From a bacterium (GTDB lineage: Bacteria > Bacillota > Bacilli > Lactobacillales > Streptococcaceae): a stretch of 64,000 nucleotides of DNA. The notes below the pieces were generated by a model that saw nothing but the letters and a program-made list of their open reading frames with translations, was not told where the DNA came from and searched no databases. Position 1 is the stretch's first letter. Each line of letters opens with the position of its first letter. The translations under genes were made by a program, and so were the position numbers. The stretch covers positions 1 through 64,000 of the forward strand of contig CAJNCS010000001.1 of the NCBI GenBank assembly GCA_905221325.1, read 5' to 3'. Below, one piece after another: positions 27,707 through 36,704 of the stretch.

Positions 27707-29005
27707 TTAAATCAAGCCCTCTAAAAGACCTTTCATAAAGTTTTCAGAGTTAAATTCCCCAATATCATCGATTTTTTCACCGAAACCAATCAATTTTACA
27801 GGGATATTGAGTTCTTCACGAATTGCCAGAACGACACCACCACGGGCAGTTCCATCTATCTTGGTCAATACAATACCGGTAACAGGGGTGATTTTAGAAA
27901 ATTCCTTAGCTTGTACCAAAGCATTCTGTCCAGTTGAAGCATCGAGTGCCAGGAAGGTTTCATGGGGTGCTTCTGGCAAAACACGTTTGATAATACGGCC
28001 AATCTTTTCCAACTCGGCCATAAGGTTGTCCTTGTTTTGCAAACGACCTGCTGTATCAATCATGAGAATATCAATCCCTTCGGCTACGGCGCGTTCCATA
28101 CCATCAAAGACCACACTTGCTGGATCAGCCTTTTCAGGCCCCGTCACAACAGGAACATCCACACGACGACCCCATTCTGCTAGCTGGGCAACGGCTCCAG
28201 CACGGAAGGTATCTGCCGCAACCAGCATTACTTTCTTGCCAGCTTGTTTGTAGCGATGAGCCAATTTCCCGATAGAAGTTGTTTTCCCAACACCATTAAC
28301 ACCAACAAAGAGCATGACTGTCAAATCATCTTGGAAATGGATTTGTTCATCGTAGTTGCCATCCTTCTCATAGAGTTCAACCAATTTCTCGATAATGACA
28401 CGGCGGAGTGCGTCTGGCTTCTTAGCGTTTTCTAATTTGGCTTCATAGCGTAGTTCTTCTGTTAAGTTTGAAGCAACTTGCACACCGACGTCGCTCATGA
28501 TGAGCAGTTCTTCCAATTCTTCGAAGAATTCTTCATCGACAGAACGGAAGTTGGCAAAGAAGGCATTCAAACGAGCACCGAATCCGGTACGAGTTTTCTT
28601 GAGACTGCGGTCATATTTTTCCTGAACGGTTTCTTCAACCCGAGGAAGTTCTTCTACTACTTCAGATGCAGGCTCTTCTACAGTTTCTTGGTTCTCTTCT
28701 TCTAGAATTTCTTCCAGCTCTTGGAATTGTTCCAATTCAACAGCTTCTAGCTCCGACTCCTCTTGGTTTGTTTCCTCGACTACTTCTGGTTCAATGACCT
28801 CTTCTGTCGCGACCTGTGAAATTTCTCCTTGAGCAGGAGTTTCTTCCACTTTGTCCCTTGCTGTCTCTTCCTGAAAAGTTTCTTCGACTGCCGTTTGGTT
28901 TTCTTCAACCTCTTCTGACAAATCAAGATTTTCCAAAGCTTCTTTTATAACATCTTCGATTTTCGGCTCTTCTTTTTTCCCGAATAGACGGTCAAATAAT
29001 CCCAT
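27707..29005 (-). CDS. ftsY: Signal recognition particle receptor FtsY
   Basis: GTPase that receives SRP-bound ribosomes at the membrane. A long Glu-rich A domain (about 10-130) precedes the NG domain: GVNGVGKTTSIGKLA (G1), DTFRAGA, DTAGRLQNK (G3), TKIDGTARGG (G4). 432 residues. Starts 3 bp after the upstream HAD gene, with which it forms a three-gene unit. Confidence 0.95.
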   Translation of the reverse strand: MGLFDRLFGKKEEPKIEDVIKEALENLDLSEEVEENQTAVEETFQEETARDKVEETPAQGEISQVATEEVIEPEVVEETNQEESELEAVELEQFQELEEILEEENQETVEEPASEVVEELPRVEETVQEKYDRSLKKTRTGFGARLNAFFANFRSVDEEFFEELEELLIMSDVGVQVASNLTEELRYEAKLENAKKPDALRRVIIEKLVELYEKDGNYDEQIHFQDDLTVMLFVGVNGVGKTTSIGKLAHRYKQAGKKVMLVAADTFRAGAVAQLAEWGRRVDVPVVTGPEKADPASVVFDGMERAVAEGIDILMIDTAGRLQNKDNLMAELEKIGRIIKRVLPEAPHETFLALDASTGQNALVQAKEFSKITPVTGIVLTKIDGTARGGVVLAIREELNIPVKLIGFGEKIDDIGEFNSENFMKGLLEGLI

Positions 29006-29008
29006 ATT

Positions 29009-29827
29009 CTAGTTCTCCTTTAGCACGTATTCTTCGATAGCCCATGCAACGGCTTCCTCGTCGTTGGTCATCGGGGCAATCACATTGGCAACTTCCCTAA
29101 CAGCAGGAACTGCATTTTGCATGGCAACTCCCAGACCTGCCCACTCAATCATAGAAAGGTCATTGGCCTCGTCACCACAAGCCATGACTTGACTTTGGTC
29201 GATGCCTAGATGTTTAATTAATTTTGCTAAACCTGTTGCCTTGTGGACATTTTTCGGTGACCATTCCAATAGCATTTCACGCGATTTGAAGATTTCATAT
29301 TGGTCAAACAATTCTGGAGAAATCTGTTGAATCGCTGCATCCAAAGGTTCTTGGGCAAAAGCAGTCACACATTTATTATACGTCATCTGACTAGATAGAT
29401 CCTCAAAAGCGACTGGCACGAAAGTCAGGGCAGGGTTGAACTTAGCATAGAGACTTTCTTGATCCGACTGGATTTGATAGACTGTTCCTTCTGAAATGGC
29501 ATCTAACGGAAGTCCGAGTTTTTCAGTTTCCTCGTACAATCGCGCCACATCGTCGATTGAAAAGACTGTTTTATCGAGAATCTCCCCCGTATTTTTCTGC
29601 ACCAGGCCACCATTAAAGGTGATGGTGTACTCGTCCTCCTGACCGTCAGTCCCTAGCTCATGGAGAAAGAAATCCATAGCCTTTAAAGGACGACCCGTTG
29701 TCAGTACGACCTTAATGCCGCGGTCACGCGCAGCCTTGAGGACTGCCTTGGTACGATCTGTTAGCTTTTTATCCGTTGTCAGCAAGGTACCATCCAAATC
29801 AAGTGCAATCAATTTAATATCCGCCAT
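29009..29827 (-). CDS. Cof-type HAD phosphatase
   Basis: 272 residues; HAD motif I LDLDGTLLTTDKKL at the start, motif II TTGRP, and the metal-binding GDEANDLSMIEWAG near the C-terminus, with the C2 cap between. Such enzymes dephosphorylate sugar phosphates or flavin/PLP precursors; the substrate is unknown. Start overlaps the previous HAD gene as TAATG. Confidence 0.9.
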   Translation of the reverse strand: MADIKLIALDLDGTLLTTDKKLTDRTKAVLKAARDRGIKVVLTTGRPLKAMDFFLHELGTDGQEDEYTITFNGGLVQKNTGEILDKTVFSIDDVARLYEETEKLGLPLDAISEGTVYQIQSDQESLYAKFNPALTFVPVAFEDLSSQMTYNKCVTAFAQEPLDAAIQQISPELFDQYEIFKSREMLLEWSPKNVHKATGLAKLIKHLGIDQSQVMACGDEANDLSMIEWAGLGVAMQNAVPAVREVANVIAPMTNDEEAVAWAIEEYVLKEN

Positions 29828-30618
29828 TACAAGCCCTCCATATAAGCCATCACTGACTGGTCCTTATGGTGGCCAATCACTGCTTCTGCTAATTCTAAAA
29901 TCTCTGGTCGCGCATTTTCAGGAGCGATTGGGTTTCCCACAACCTGCATCATGTGAAGGTCATTGAGATTATCGCCAAATGCCATAACCTGATCCATGGT
30001 TAGACCAAGTTTTTTTGCCAGCTCAACAATAGCCACACCCTTATCAACGTAGTCCAAGACAATATCGATGGATTCAAAACCTGTTGTCATGGCTTTCACA
30101 CTAGAAACGTTTTCGTTGACCCAGGCCTCTCCAGCTTCTATCGTATCTTCTGTAAAGTTAGTGGTGAATTTAAAAATCTCATCCTTGATATCTTCCAAAC
30201 TCGCTACTTTTTGAATATTTTCATTGTAGTGACGGCTAAACATGAGATAGGTATCATCTACTGTTTCCAAAACATAACAAGCTTTTTTCCCAGTCAAGAG
30301 CAATTTTCTTTCATCAAAATAAGGCGATTTCTTCAAAGCTTCAAAAGTGCTCAAGTAAAAATCCCGAGACATAGTAGCCTCGTACATATCCTCACCATGA
30401 AACTCAACATAGCTCCCATTTTCAGCTATAAAAATCACTTCATCACGCACATCCGCAAATAGCTTTTTCAGCGACAAGATACCGCGACCCGAAGCCACTG
30501 CAAAATAAATCCCCTTTTCCTTGTAGGAAACAAGCAAGTTTTTGAGGCGTTCCATATCAAACTGACCCTCTCCGTCAAGAAAGGTTCCATCCATATCGGT
30601 TGCTACAAGTTTAATCAT
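29827..30618 (-). CDS. Cof-type HAD phosphatase
   Basis: A second C2-cap HAD protein of 263 residues: TDMDGTFLDGEG (motif I), ASGRG, and GDNLNDLHMMQVVG (motif IV). I start at the ATG 30618, five bases after GAAGG; the frame stays open far upstream across the divergent promoter region but has no SD there. Paralogous to its neighbour, and both lead into ftsY. Confidence 0.88.
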   Translation of the reverse strand: MIKLVATDMDGTFLDGEGQFDMERLKNLLVSYKEKGIYFAVASGRGILSLKKLFADVRDEVIFIAENGSYVEFHGEDMYEATMSRDFYLSTFEALKKSPYFDERKLLLTGKKACYVLETVDDTYLMFSRHYNENIQKVASLEDIKDEIFKFTTNFTEDTIEAGEAWVNENVSSVKAMTTGFESIDIVLDYVDKGVAIVELAKKLGLTMDQVMAFGDNLNDLHMMQVVGNPIAPENARPEILELAEAVIGHHKDQSVMAYMEGL

Positions 30619-30775
30619 AAAATCCTTCATACTCCAATTGATAAATCTACCTTCTATTATACCATAGATAAGTTTAAAAAGGTCCAGTACAGTAGGATAG
30701 CAATACTTTTTCGGAGAAACTTCAAAGGGCCTAAAAATTAGAATCGTAGAACTTTTTTCAGATAGTTTAAAAAGT

Positions 30776-30804
30776 TTGTATTCCCCTTCTCTTTTCTCTA
30801 TAAT
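30776..30804 (+). promoter_or_regulatory. Promoter of the VIT-family gene
   Basis: TTGTAT (30776-30781), 17-bp spacer, TATAAT (30799-30804). Confidence 0.75.
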
Positions 30805-30823
30805 GGAGAGAAAGGAGATGACT

Positions 30824-31519
30824 ATGACAGAAATAAAACATGAAATTGATGCAAACTTTGCAGGCCGACTCAATATCCTGCGCGCGGGTGTTCTCGGTGC
30901 CAATGATGGAATTATTTCCATCGCTGGAGTCGTTATCGGTGTTGCCAGTGCGACAAGCAATATCTGGATTATCTTTTTATCAGGTTTAGCCGCTATCCTT
31001 GCTGGTGCTTTTTCTATGGCCGGTGGCGAATATGTCTCTGTATCTACTCAGAAAGACACGGAAGAAGCCGCTGTCGCTAGAGAGCAATTACTCTTGGATA
31101 AAGACATCGAATCTGCAAAACAATCCCTCTATGCTGCTTACCTACAAAATGGTGAGTGTGAAACGTCCGCCCAACTCTTGACCAACAAGGCCTTTTTAAA
31201 AAATCCACTCAAAGCCTTAGTTGAGGAAAAATACGGTATCGAGTACGAAGAGTTTACCAATCCTTGGCATGCTGCTATCTCTAGCTTTATCGCCTTTGTA
31301 CTGGGAAGTCTTCCTCCTATGCTTTCGATCACCGTCTTTCCAAGTGACTATCGTATTCCAGCTACTGTTCTTATCGTAGCTCTTTCCCTTCTTATTACCG
31401 GCTATACCAGTGCTAAATTAGGAAAAGCTCCTACGAAAACTGCAATGATCCGTAACCTCTGTATCGGACTTCTCACCATGGGCGTAACCTTCCTCTTGGG
31501 ACAACTCTTTAGTATCTAA
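30824..31519 (+). CDS. VIT1/CCC1-family transporter (DUF125)
   Basis: 231 residues with two N-terminal membrane helices (LGANDGIISIAGVVIG; AAILAGAFSMAGGEYVSVSTQ), a charged cytoplasmic metal-binding stretch (about 75-140) and three further helices. The family exports Fe2+ or Mn2+ in yeast and plants; bacterial substrates are largely inferred. SD AAAGGAG favours the ATG at 30824 over one at 30818. Confidence 0.88.
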   Translation: MTEIKHEIDANFAGRLNILRAGVLGANDGIISIAGVVIGVASATSNIWIIFLSGLAAILAGAFSMAGGEYVSVSTQKDTEEAAVAREQLLLDKDIESAKQSLYAAYLQNGECETSAQLLTNKAFLKNPLKALVEEKYGIEYEEFTNPWHAAISSFIAFVLGSLPPMLSITVFPSDYRIPATVLIVALSLLITGYTSAKLGKAPTKTAMIRNLCIGLLTMGVTFLLGQLFSI

Positions 31520-31529
31520 GATAAAAGAA

Positions 31530-31560
31530 ATACCTCGACCAGCATCGAGGTATCTTTTTT
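31530..31560. terminator. Bidirectional terminator
   Basis: ATACCTCGA with TCGAGGTAT (9 bp), T-run on the plus side and the permease stop on the other. Confidence 0.85.
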
Positions 31561-33547
31561 ACATTTGCACAATCTTGCGATAGCTTCTTGAGGTAATCAT
31601 AAAGATTAAAACATAGACGATGAGGAAGATCGCACAAATCAACAAAGTGACAGTCAACATCATGGTTGCATCTAGTACCCCAATGACTTTTAGGATGAGG
31701 CTAAGCATATGATAGGCAAAGGCAAGGTGTAGGAAAGCAAAGAGCAATGGGAGGAAGAAAACAGTTAGGACCTGTTTATTAATGGTTTGCTTGATTTGCT
31801 TTTGATCGAGACCGACTTTTTGCAAAATGATAAAGCGTTCACGGTCTTCATAGCCTTCAGAGATTTGTTTGTAGTAGATGACAAGAACAGTTCCCACCAT
31901 AAAGATGATAGAGAGGAAAATACCGATAAAGAAAACTCCACCAAAGAGAGCACTCACCTGCGCACTGCTATCAGCCAGATTACTTCCGTAAACATAGCTT
32001 CCTTCTTTGTTTAATTCTCTATTAAAGTTGTTGACGAATTTGGAATAGTCATCTGCAATCTTAAGCTGCTCTTCCTCGCTAGCCGTTACGTTCATACCAC
32101 CGTAGTATTGATTAAAGATGGAAGAATTAGGATACTGGTCAAGAAAGGCTTTCAAGTCAGGAACAACCAGATAGTTATAGTCCGAAGTTAGAATATTGTA
32201 CTGATTTGGCACATGTCCTAGAATGAAATCATTTTTAATCTCTTCTTTAACGGTGTAGGTCTGATTATTTAGAGTGAGTTCTTTCTGTCCTTGAAGTTCT
32301 TTGTTTCTAGTAAACAATCCGACTTCCTTACCTGAAAGTGCAAGTTTTTGCCCCGTCATATTCTCGTAGTATTTTTGATCAAAGACCATAAAAATAGTTT
32401 TCGGTTGAACACGATTTTGACCTTTCTCAAAGATTGTCAATTTCGTACCTTCTTGGTTTGCCACACCAAAGTTACTGTATGTAAGGACTTCTTTCTTTGT
32501 GACAGTCAATCCTTTATCGCTAGCATACTGGTCTAGGAGTTTATTTATGTCTTCTTTTTCAACATTCTGTCCTGTAATTCCAAAATCATGTGGATTCATG
32601 ACTTTCTTGAAAGTTTCAGAGCCTTTAAAGATACTCGTTGCAGCAGACATAGTCACCAAGACCATGGTTGAAAGGATGGCGATCGTAGCCAAACCAACCG
32701 CATTTTTCTTCATACGGAAGATTAGGTTGGATACGGAAATCATGTTGTTAGGTTGGTAATAGTAACGCTTGTTTTTCTTCAAGATTTGTAGGAAAACTGT
32801 GATTCCTGCATTGAAGAGAAGATAAGTTCCCAAAATTACCAACAAGACTGCTACAAAGAAAATCAGAACAGCAGAAAGTGGATTTTCAACTGTAACTGCT
32901 AGGTAATAACCAGCTCCCAAACTGATTAGACCTAGAATGGTTTGAAGGCCTAAGAAACGTCCTTTTTTATCACCACTGGCTTTTTCACGAGAGAGCTGAA
33001 GGGCATTCATGCGGGCGATGCGAAAGGCATTGATAAAAATCAAACCTAGGAAAATAGCGCCAAAAACGATAAGAACTAGGATAAAGACTATTGGTTGGAA
33101 AGTCGAAACGAGCTCCACCTTCATTTTCATCAACTTCAGAAGAAGGGCAAAGATTAGCTTATCAAAGAGAGCTCCTAGGCCGAGACCAGCTGTCAGCGTT
33201 AAGGAACCAAAAATAAGAAGCTCCTTAAAAACCATACTGATCAAATGGCGCTTTTCAAGACCCAGCATACCATATATACCCAGCTCTTTGGAGCGGTTCT
33301 TCATGACAAAACTATTGGCATAAAGGACAATAATTCCAGAAGCGATGGTAACAACCACCATACCGAGAGCGAGGGTCATAGAGATAGTTTCTCCCCCTCG
33401 GATCTTGCCAATATTGGGGTTAAGTGTCAATGAGTAAAAGAGATAAGTGATGGTCACAGCTAAGAGAACAGCTAAAGCAAAGGGATAGTAGAGTTTGCGG
33501 TTTTTGATTAAGTTCGAAACCGCTAACTTATTGGTCAATCGAAACAT
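31559..33547 (-). CDS. BceB-type ABC transporter permease
   Basis: 662 residues with about ten membrane helices in the BceB pattern: four N-terminal, two pairs of further helices, and a large extracellular domain between helices (about residues 320-520). This class detects and detoxifies cell-wall-active peptides (bacitracin-like, lantibiotics) and signals to a BceS-type kinase. No two-component genes lie here, so the sensor is elsewhere. Adjacent ATPase, 1-bp gap. Confidence 0.9.
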   Translation of the reverse strand: MFRLTNKLAVSNLIKNRKLYYPFALAVLLAVTITYLFYSLTLNPNIGKIRGGETISMTLALGMVVVTIASGIIVLYANSFVMKNRSKELGIYGMLGLEKRHLISMVFKELLIFGSLTLTAGLGLGALFDKLIFALLLKLMKMKVELVSTFQPIVFILVLIVFGAIFLGLIFINAFRIARMNALQLSREKASGDKKGRFLGLQTILGLISLGAGYYLAVTVENPLSAVLIFFVAVLLVILGTYLLFNAGITVFLQILKKNKRYYYQPNNMISVSNLIFRMKKNAVGLATIAILSTMVLVTMSAATSIFKGSETFKKVMNPHDFGITGQNVEKEDINKLLDQYASDKGLTVTKKEVLTYSNFGVANQEGTKLTIFEKGQNRVQPKTIFMVFDQKYYENMTGQKLALSGKEVGLFTRNKELQGQKELTLNNQTYTVKEEIKNDFILGHVPNQYNILTSDYNYLVVPDLKAFLDQYPNSSIFNQYYGGMNVTASEEEQLKIADDYSKFVNNFNRELNKEGSYVYGSNLADSSAQVSALFGGVFFIGIFLSIIFMVGTVLVIYYKQISEGYEDRERFIILQKVGLDQKQIKQTINKQVLTVFFLPLLFAFLHLAFAYHMLSLILKVIGVLDATMMLTVTLLICAIFLIVYVLIFMITSRSYRKIVQM

Positions 33548-33548
33548 A

Positions 33549-34307
33549 CTAATTCACCTCGCTCGCCATGACTGTCAAGGTATCAGAGATTTCCTGGAAC
33601 ATTTGACGTTCTGTCTTATCTCCACGGTAGATTTGGTTATAGAGGATTCCGTCCTTGATAAAGAGAACGCGCTTGGCCCTGCTGGCTGCCGCGGTTGAGT
33701 GAGTTACCATGAGAATGGTTTGGCCACGCTCATTGATTTCATCAAAAACATCTAGAAGAGCTGCAGATGACTTGGAGTCAAGCGCCCCAGTCGGCTCATC
33801 CGCAAGGAGAATTTCAGGCTCGGTAATGATGGCGCGTGCTACTGCTACCCGCTGCTTTTGACCACCTGAGATCTCGTAAGGATACTTCTCTTGCAATTGG
33901 TTGATGCCTAAATTTTCAGCTGTTACCACCAATTTCTTCATCATCTCTGTGATGGGTCTTCTTGATAACACTAGCGGAAGCAAGATATTGTCCTTAACAG
34001 ACAGGGTATCTAGCAAGTTAAAGTCTTGGAAGACAAATCCCAACTTCTCACGACGAAAACTCGAAGCCTGTGAATTCTTAATAGTGGCTGTGTCTGTTCC
34101 GTTGAGGTAGACCTGCCCGCGAGTTGGTTTATCCAGCATAGCTAGGATGTTGAGCAGGGTTGATTTCCCAGAGCCAGACTCTCCCATGATGGCAACATAG
34201 TCACCCTTTTCTACGGTAAAGTGAATGTCTTTAAGTGCTTCTACTTGGTTGCCTTGAAAACGTGTTTTGTAGATTTTTTGAACGTGTTTTACATCTAAAA
34301 GTGTCAT
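33549..34307 (-). CDS. BceA-type ABC transporter ATP-binding protein
   Basis: 252 residues; Walker A GESGSGKST (about 40), signature [13 protein letters not shown], Walker B ILLADEPTGALDSKS: the MacB/BceA family. SD AAGGAG overlaps the end of a 36-residue ORF. Powers the neighbouring permease; the pair resembles the pneumococcal peptide-resistance transporter that I remember at a different locus. Confidence 0.92.
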   Translation of the reverse strand: MTLLDVKHVQKIYKTRFQGNQVEALKDIHFTVEKGDYVAIMGESGSGKSTLLNILAMLDKPTRGQVYLNGTDTATIKNSQASSFRREKLGFVFQDFNLLDTLSVKDNILLPLVLSRRPITEMMKKLVVTAENLGINQLQEKYPYEISGGQKQRVAVARAIITEPEILLADEPTGALDSKSSAALLDVFDEINERGQTILMVTHSTAAASRAKRVLFIKDGILYNQIYRGDKTERQMFQEISDTLTVMASEVN

Positions 34308-34320
34308 GATTTTCTCCTTC

Positions 34321-34431
34321 TTAATATCCCATCATTTGAAACTGTGCTTGCATCATAGCGCATCCCAGTTGAACACGCTCGATATCTTTTTGACTTGGTT
34401 TTCTTGTTTTCTTTTGTAAGATTCTTTTCAT
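34321..34431 (-). CDS. 36-residue small protein at the head of the BceAB operon
   Basis: Begins MKRILQKKTRKPSQKD, very basic, then ends in the Met/Gln-rich GCAMMQAQFQMMGY. AAAGGAG lies 7 bp before the ATG, and 13 bp separate its stop from the ATPase start, whose SD directly follows. Could be a translated leader, a small regulator of the transporter, or a peptide in its own right. Too short for standard gene callers. No signal peptide or membrane helix. Confidence 0.68.
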   Translation of the reverse strand: MKRILQKKTRKPSQKDIERVQLGCAMMQAQFQMMGY

Positions 34432-34460
34432 GGTTTTGCTCCTTTGTTCTTTATGAATAT

Positions 34461-34489
34461 AGTTTATCGCAAAAAAAGATGGCTTGCCA
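34461..34489 (-). promoter_or_regulatory. Candidate BceAB operon promoter
   Basis: TGGCAA (34489-34484), 17-bp spacer, TAAACT (34466-34461) on the minus strand; non-consensus, as expected for an activated promoter. Confidence 0.4.
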
Positions 34490-34515
34490 TAACCTAACCT
34501 TACAAAAGAGACTTT

Positions 34516-34537
34516 AATCTTACATTTTTGTAAGATT
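34516..34537 (-). promoter_or_regulatory. BceR-type binding box
   Basis: A perfect inverted repeat AATCTTACA-TTTT-TGTAAGATT contains the BceR consensus TNACA-N4-TGTAA (34520-34533). It lies about 70 bp upstream of the predicted start point of the BceAB operon. Confidence 0.65.
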
Positions 34538-34583
34538 GAGGAATTTTTTTGAAAATAGCTACTATAAGAAGTCCTGTCATTGC

Positions 34584-34612
34584 TTGTTTTATCCTTAAAA
34601 TAATAGTAAAAT
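34584..34612 (+). promoter_or_regulatory. Candidate promoter of the DUF1430-ABC operon
   Basis: TTGTTT (34584-34589), 17-bp spacer, TAAAAT (34607-34612). The expected start point is 34619, the A of a 9-codon ORF. Confidence 0.5.
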
Positions 34613-34618
34613 TAAATT

Positions 34619-34648
34619 ATGAAAAGGCTTTCTGCTAATTATCTTTAA
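34619..34648 (+). CDS. Possible leaderless 9-residue leader ORF
   Basis: ATG at the predicted transcription start encodes MKRLSANYL and stops at 34648. There is no SD, so translation would need a leaderless ATG. It sits 72 bp upstream of the DUF1430 gene, before the switchable hairpin. Speculative. Confidence 0.25.
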   Translation: MKRLSANYL

Positions 34649-34680
34649 AAGTGCTAAACTATCATTCGTATCACTGCTAT

Positions 34681-34715
34681 AAGGAGGGAGGTTCAGCCCC
34701 TCTTTTAGAAAGAGG
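34681..34715 (+). promoter_or_regulatory. Mutually exclusive hairpins over the DUF1430 ribosome-binding site
   Basis: CCTCTTT (34699-34705) pairs with AAAGAGG (34709-34715), which holds the SD of the next gene. The same CCCTCTTT can instead pair with AAGGAGGG (34681-34688), freeing the SD. Confidence 0.5.
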
Positions 34716-34720
34716 TTCCT

Positions 34721-36703
34721 ATGAAACGTGTTTTTCTCTTCATCAGCAATCTTCTTTTAACTTTCTTTCTCATTGCCACTCTGTCCTTTTGGAAAGACTC
34801 TCTTCCACAAATCCTGTTCCCGGGTGCAGCAGTATTAAGTGGGCAAGCAAATTATTCTACCGTTAAAGAAGAATTAAATAGTCTTGCTAAAGAACATAAT
34901 AGTCTTATCGCAAGAACCATTTGGGAAGTAGATAGTGATGGAAAATCACAAACTTACTACGAAGTTTTTGGAGATGGGAAACTCCCAGACTGGATGCCTC
35001 CAGCAAGTCAAGAAAGCATTCACAAGAGCGATCTTCTCAACAACTACAATATTATCAGCGGATCCCTAACTAGTCAAGAATTGGCCACTCATCTGAAAGA
35101 ACTTGGACTAGAAAAAGCGAATGCATTTGAAAATGACAGAGTATCCTTTGTACTTGCCCTCTTTACCCAACCTAATCAGCTTACCAGTATGTTAATCTTT
35201 TTGCTGACTTTCTTAGCTTTGATTGTTATTGGCCAAATTCAATCTCTCTCTCAGTCAGGGATTCGATTGATTTCTGGAGAACGACTGAGCCATCTCTTCT
35301 TTCGTTCTCTCGCAAGAGACGGACTTGATATCCTTCTTTTTGGTCTACCTGCTTTGCTGATAGCAAGTGTCTTGCTCATTTCCCTAGGATATCCTTATGA
35401 GGTTCAAACTTTTTTAGGAATACTTTTTATTCTTTACAATAGCCTACTTTTCTTACTTAGCCTCCTAATTGCCCTTCTTTTTACCATTTCTTTGAAAAAA
35501 GTTCATCTCCTCTCTATCATCAAAGGAAAATTACCAATCAAGTCAATTCTACGCATTCTCTACTTTGGTCAGGTACTTGCCATTCTACTGGTTATTGTAG
35601 GATTTGGACGAATGTCTACTTACTATCATATCCTTGAGAAAAATGAGGCTGGACAAGCTACTTGGGAACAACGCTCCAATGTTGTCAATCTTCAAACAGG
35701 TCGTTCAAGTCAGATGAAAAATTTAGATGAACTGCAGACAAATGCTGATAAATGGTTTGACTTTATTCAATATGCTATAGATAATGAGAATGCCTCCCTT
35801 ATTAAATATAATCTCGTTGAGCAAGCTACCTCAAATCATAATGAAACTGAAAATAACCCTTATGGTGTGGAAGGAAAAAATATTCTCTATGTAACACCTG
35901 ACTACTTCAAAAAAGAAGGTATAGAGTTAACATCAGAAACCTTTCAAAAAATCAACACCCTCAAAGATGGACAGATCCTTGCCATACTCCCAGAAGAACT
36001 ACAAAAAAATGAAAAAGATATAAAATCAACCTTGCAACAAGAGTTAACCAACCGATTATACAGTAGCAAGTCTAATCAAACTGTCGAAGTTAGTATAGCT
36101 TATGCCAATCAAAAAAATGATGTATTTCTCTATAATACCGCCCATATTGCTTATGATCAATGGTTATCAAATCCCATCTTTCTTGTGCTTTCTCCTAAAG
36201 CACTTGGCAAGGCTTCCTCCATCTTCTGGTTTACAAATCTAGAATATCTCTATTTTACAGACCTCCACCAGACACAAGAACTTTTAAAACACTATCAACT
36301 TGATCATATGGTCTCAAAGCTATCGTCTGCTAGGGAAACCTATCTCCAGTTAAATCAAAAAATTAAAATCGAAATTTTTAGTAACTTAGCGAGTGCTATG
36401 TTTGCTATTTTGACTTCAATTTTGCTGTTTACAAGTTTAAATCTGCTCTATTTTGAAGCCTTTCGCAAAACCATATTCTTGAAAAAAATCGCAGGCTATT
36501 ATTTCTTTGAATTACACAGTAGATATATCACTTCTCAAATAATAGCTCTCTTTCTCGGAAGTGGTCTAGCTTTCATTATTTCTAAGAATATCTGGATTAC
36601 CCTGATCCTATTTTTCAGCTTTTTAAGTTTAGCCGTTCTTCTATTGAAAATCTGTGATAAGAAGGAAAGTAAAACCTATGCTAGCATCATCAAAGGAGGA
36701 TAG
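34721..36703 (+). CDS. Bacteriocin-associated integral membrane protein (DUF1430)
   Basis: 660 residues: N-terminal helix (8-26), an extracellular part (about 40-145), four helices (145-290), a second extracellular part (about 300-545) and three C-terminal helices (550-650). This fits the putative immunity/export membrane protein found with lactococcin-972-type bacteriocins. No bacteriocin precursor with a signal peptide is seen on either side. Followed 1 bp later by its ATPase. SD lies in a hairpin. Confidence 0.8.
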   Translation: MKRVFLFISNLLLTFFLIATLSFWKDSLPQILFPGAAVLSGQANYSTVKEELNSLAKEHNSLIARTIWEVDSDGKSQTYYEVFGDGKLPDWMPPASQESIHKSDLLNNYNIISGSLTSQELATHLKELGLEKANAFENDRVSFVLALFTQPNQLTSMLIFLLTFLALIVIGQIQSLSQSGIRLISGERLSHLFFRSLARDGLDILLFGLPALLIASVLLISLGYPYEVQTFLGILFILYNSLLFLLSLLIALLFTISLKKVHLLSIIKGKLPIKSILRILYFGQVLAILLVIVGFGRMSTYYHILEKNEAGQATWEQRSNVVNLQTGRSSQMKNLDELQTNADKWFDFIQYAIDNENASLIKYNLVEQATSNHNETENNPYGVEGKNILYVTPDYFKKEGIELTSETFQKINTLKDGQILAILPEELQKNEKDIKSTLQQELTNRLYSSKSNQTVEVSIAYANQKNDVFLYNTAHIAYDQWLSNPIFLVLSPKALGKASSIFWFTNLEYLYFTDLHQTQELLKHYQLDHMVSKLSSARETYLQLNQKIKIEIFSNLASAMFAILTSILLFTSLNLLYFEAFRKTIFLKKIAGYYFFELHSRYITSQIIALFLGSGLAFIISKNIWITLILFFSFLSLAVLLLKICDKKESKTYASIIKGG

Positions 36704-36704
36704 T

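Noticed and set aside
34651..34866. 71-codon frame from a GTG overlapping the DUF1430 start
   Set aside because: No SD; it is out of frame with the conserved membrane protein over most of its length.
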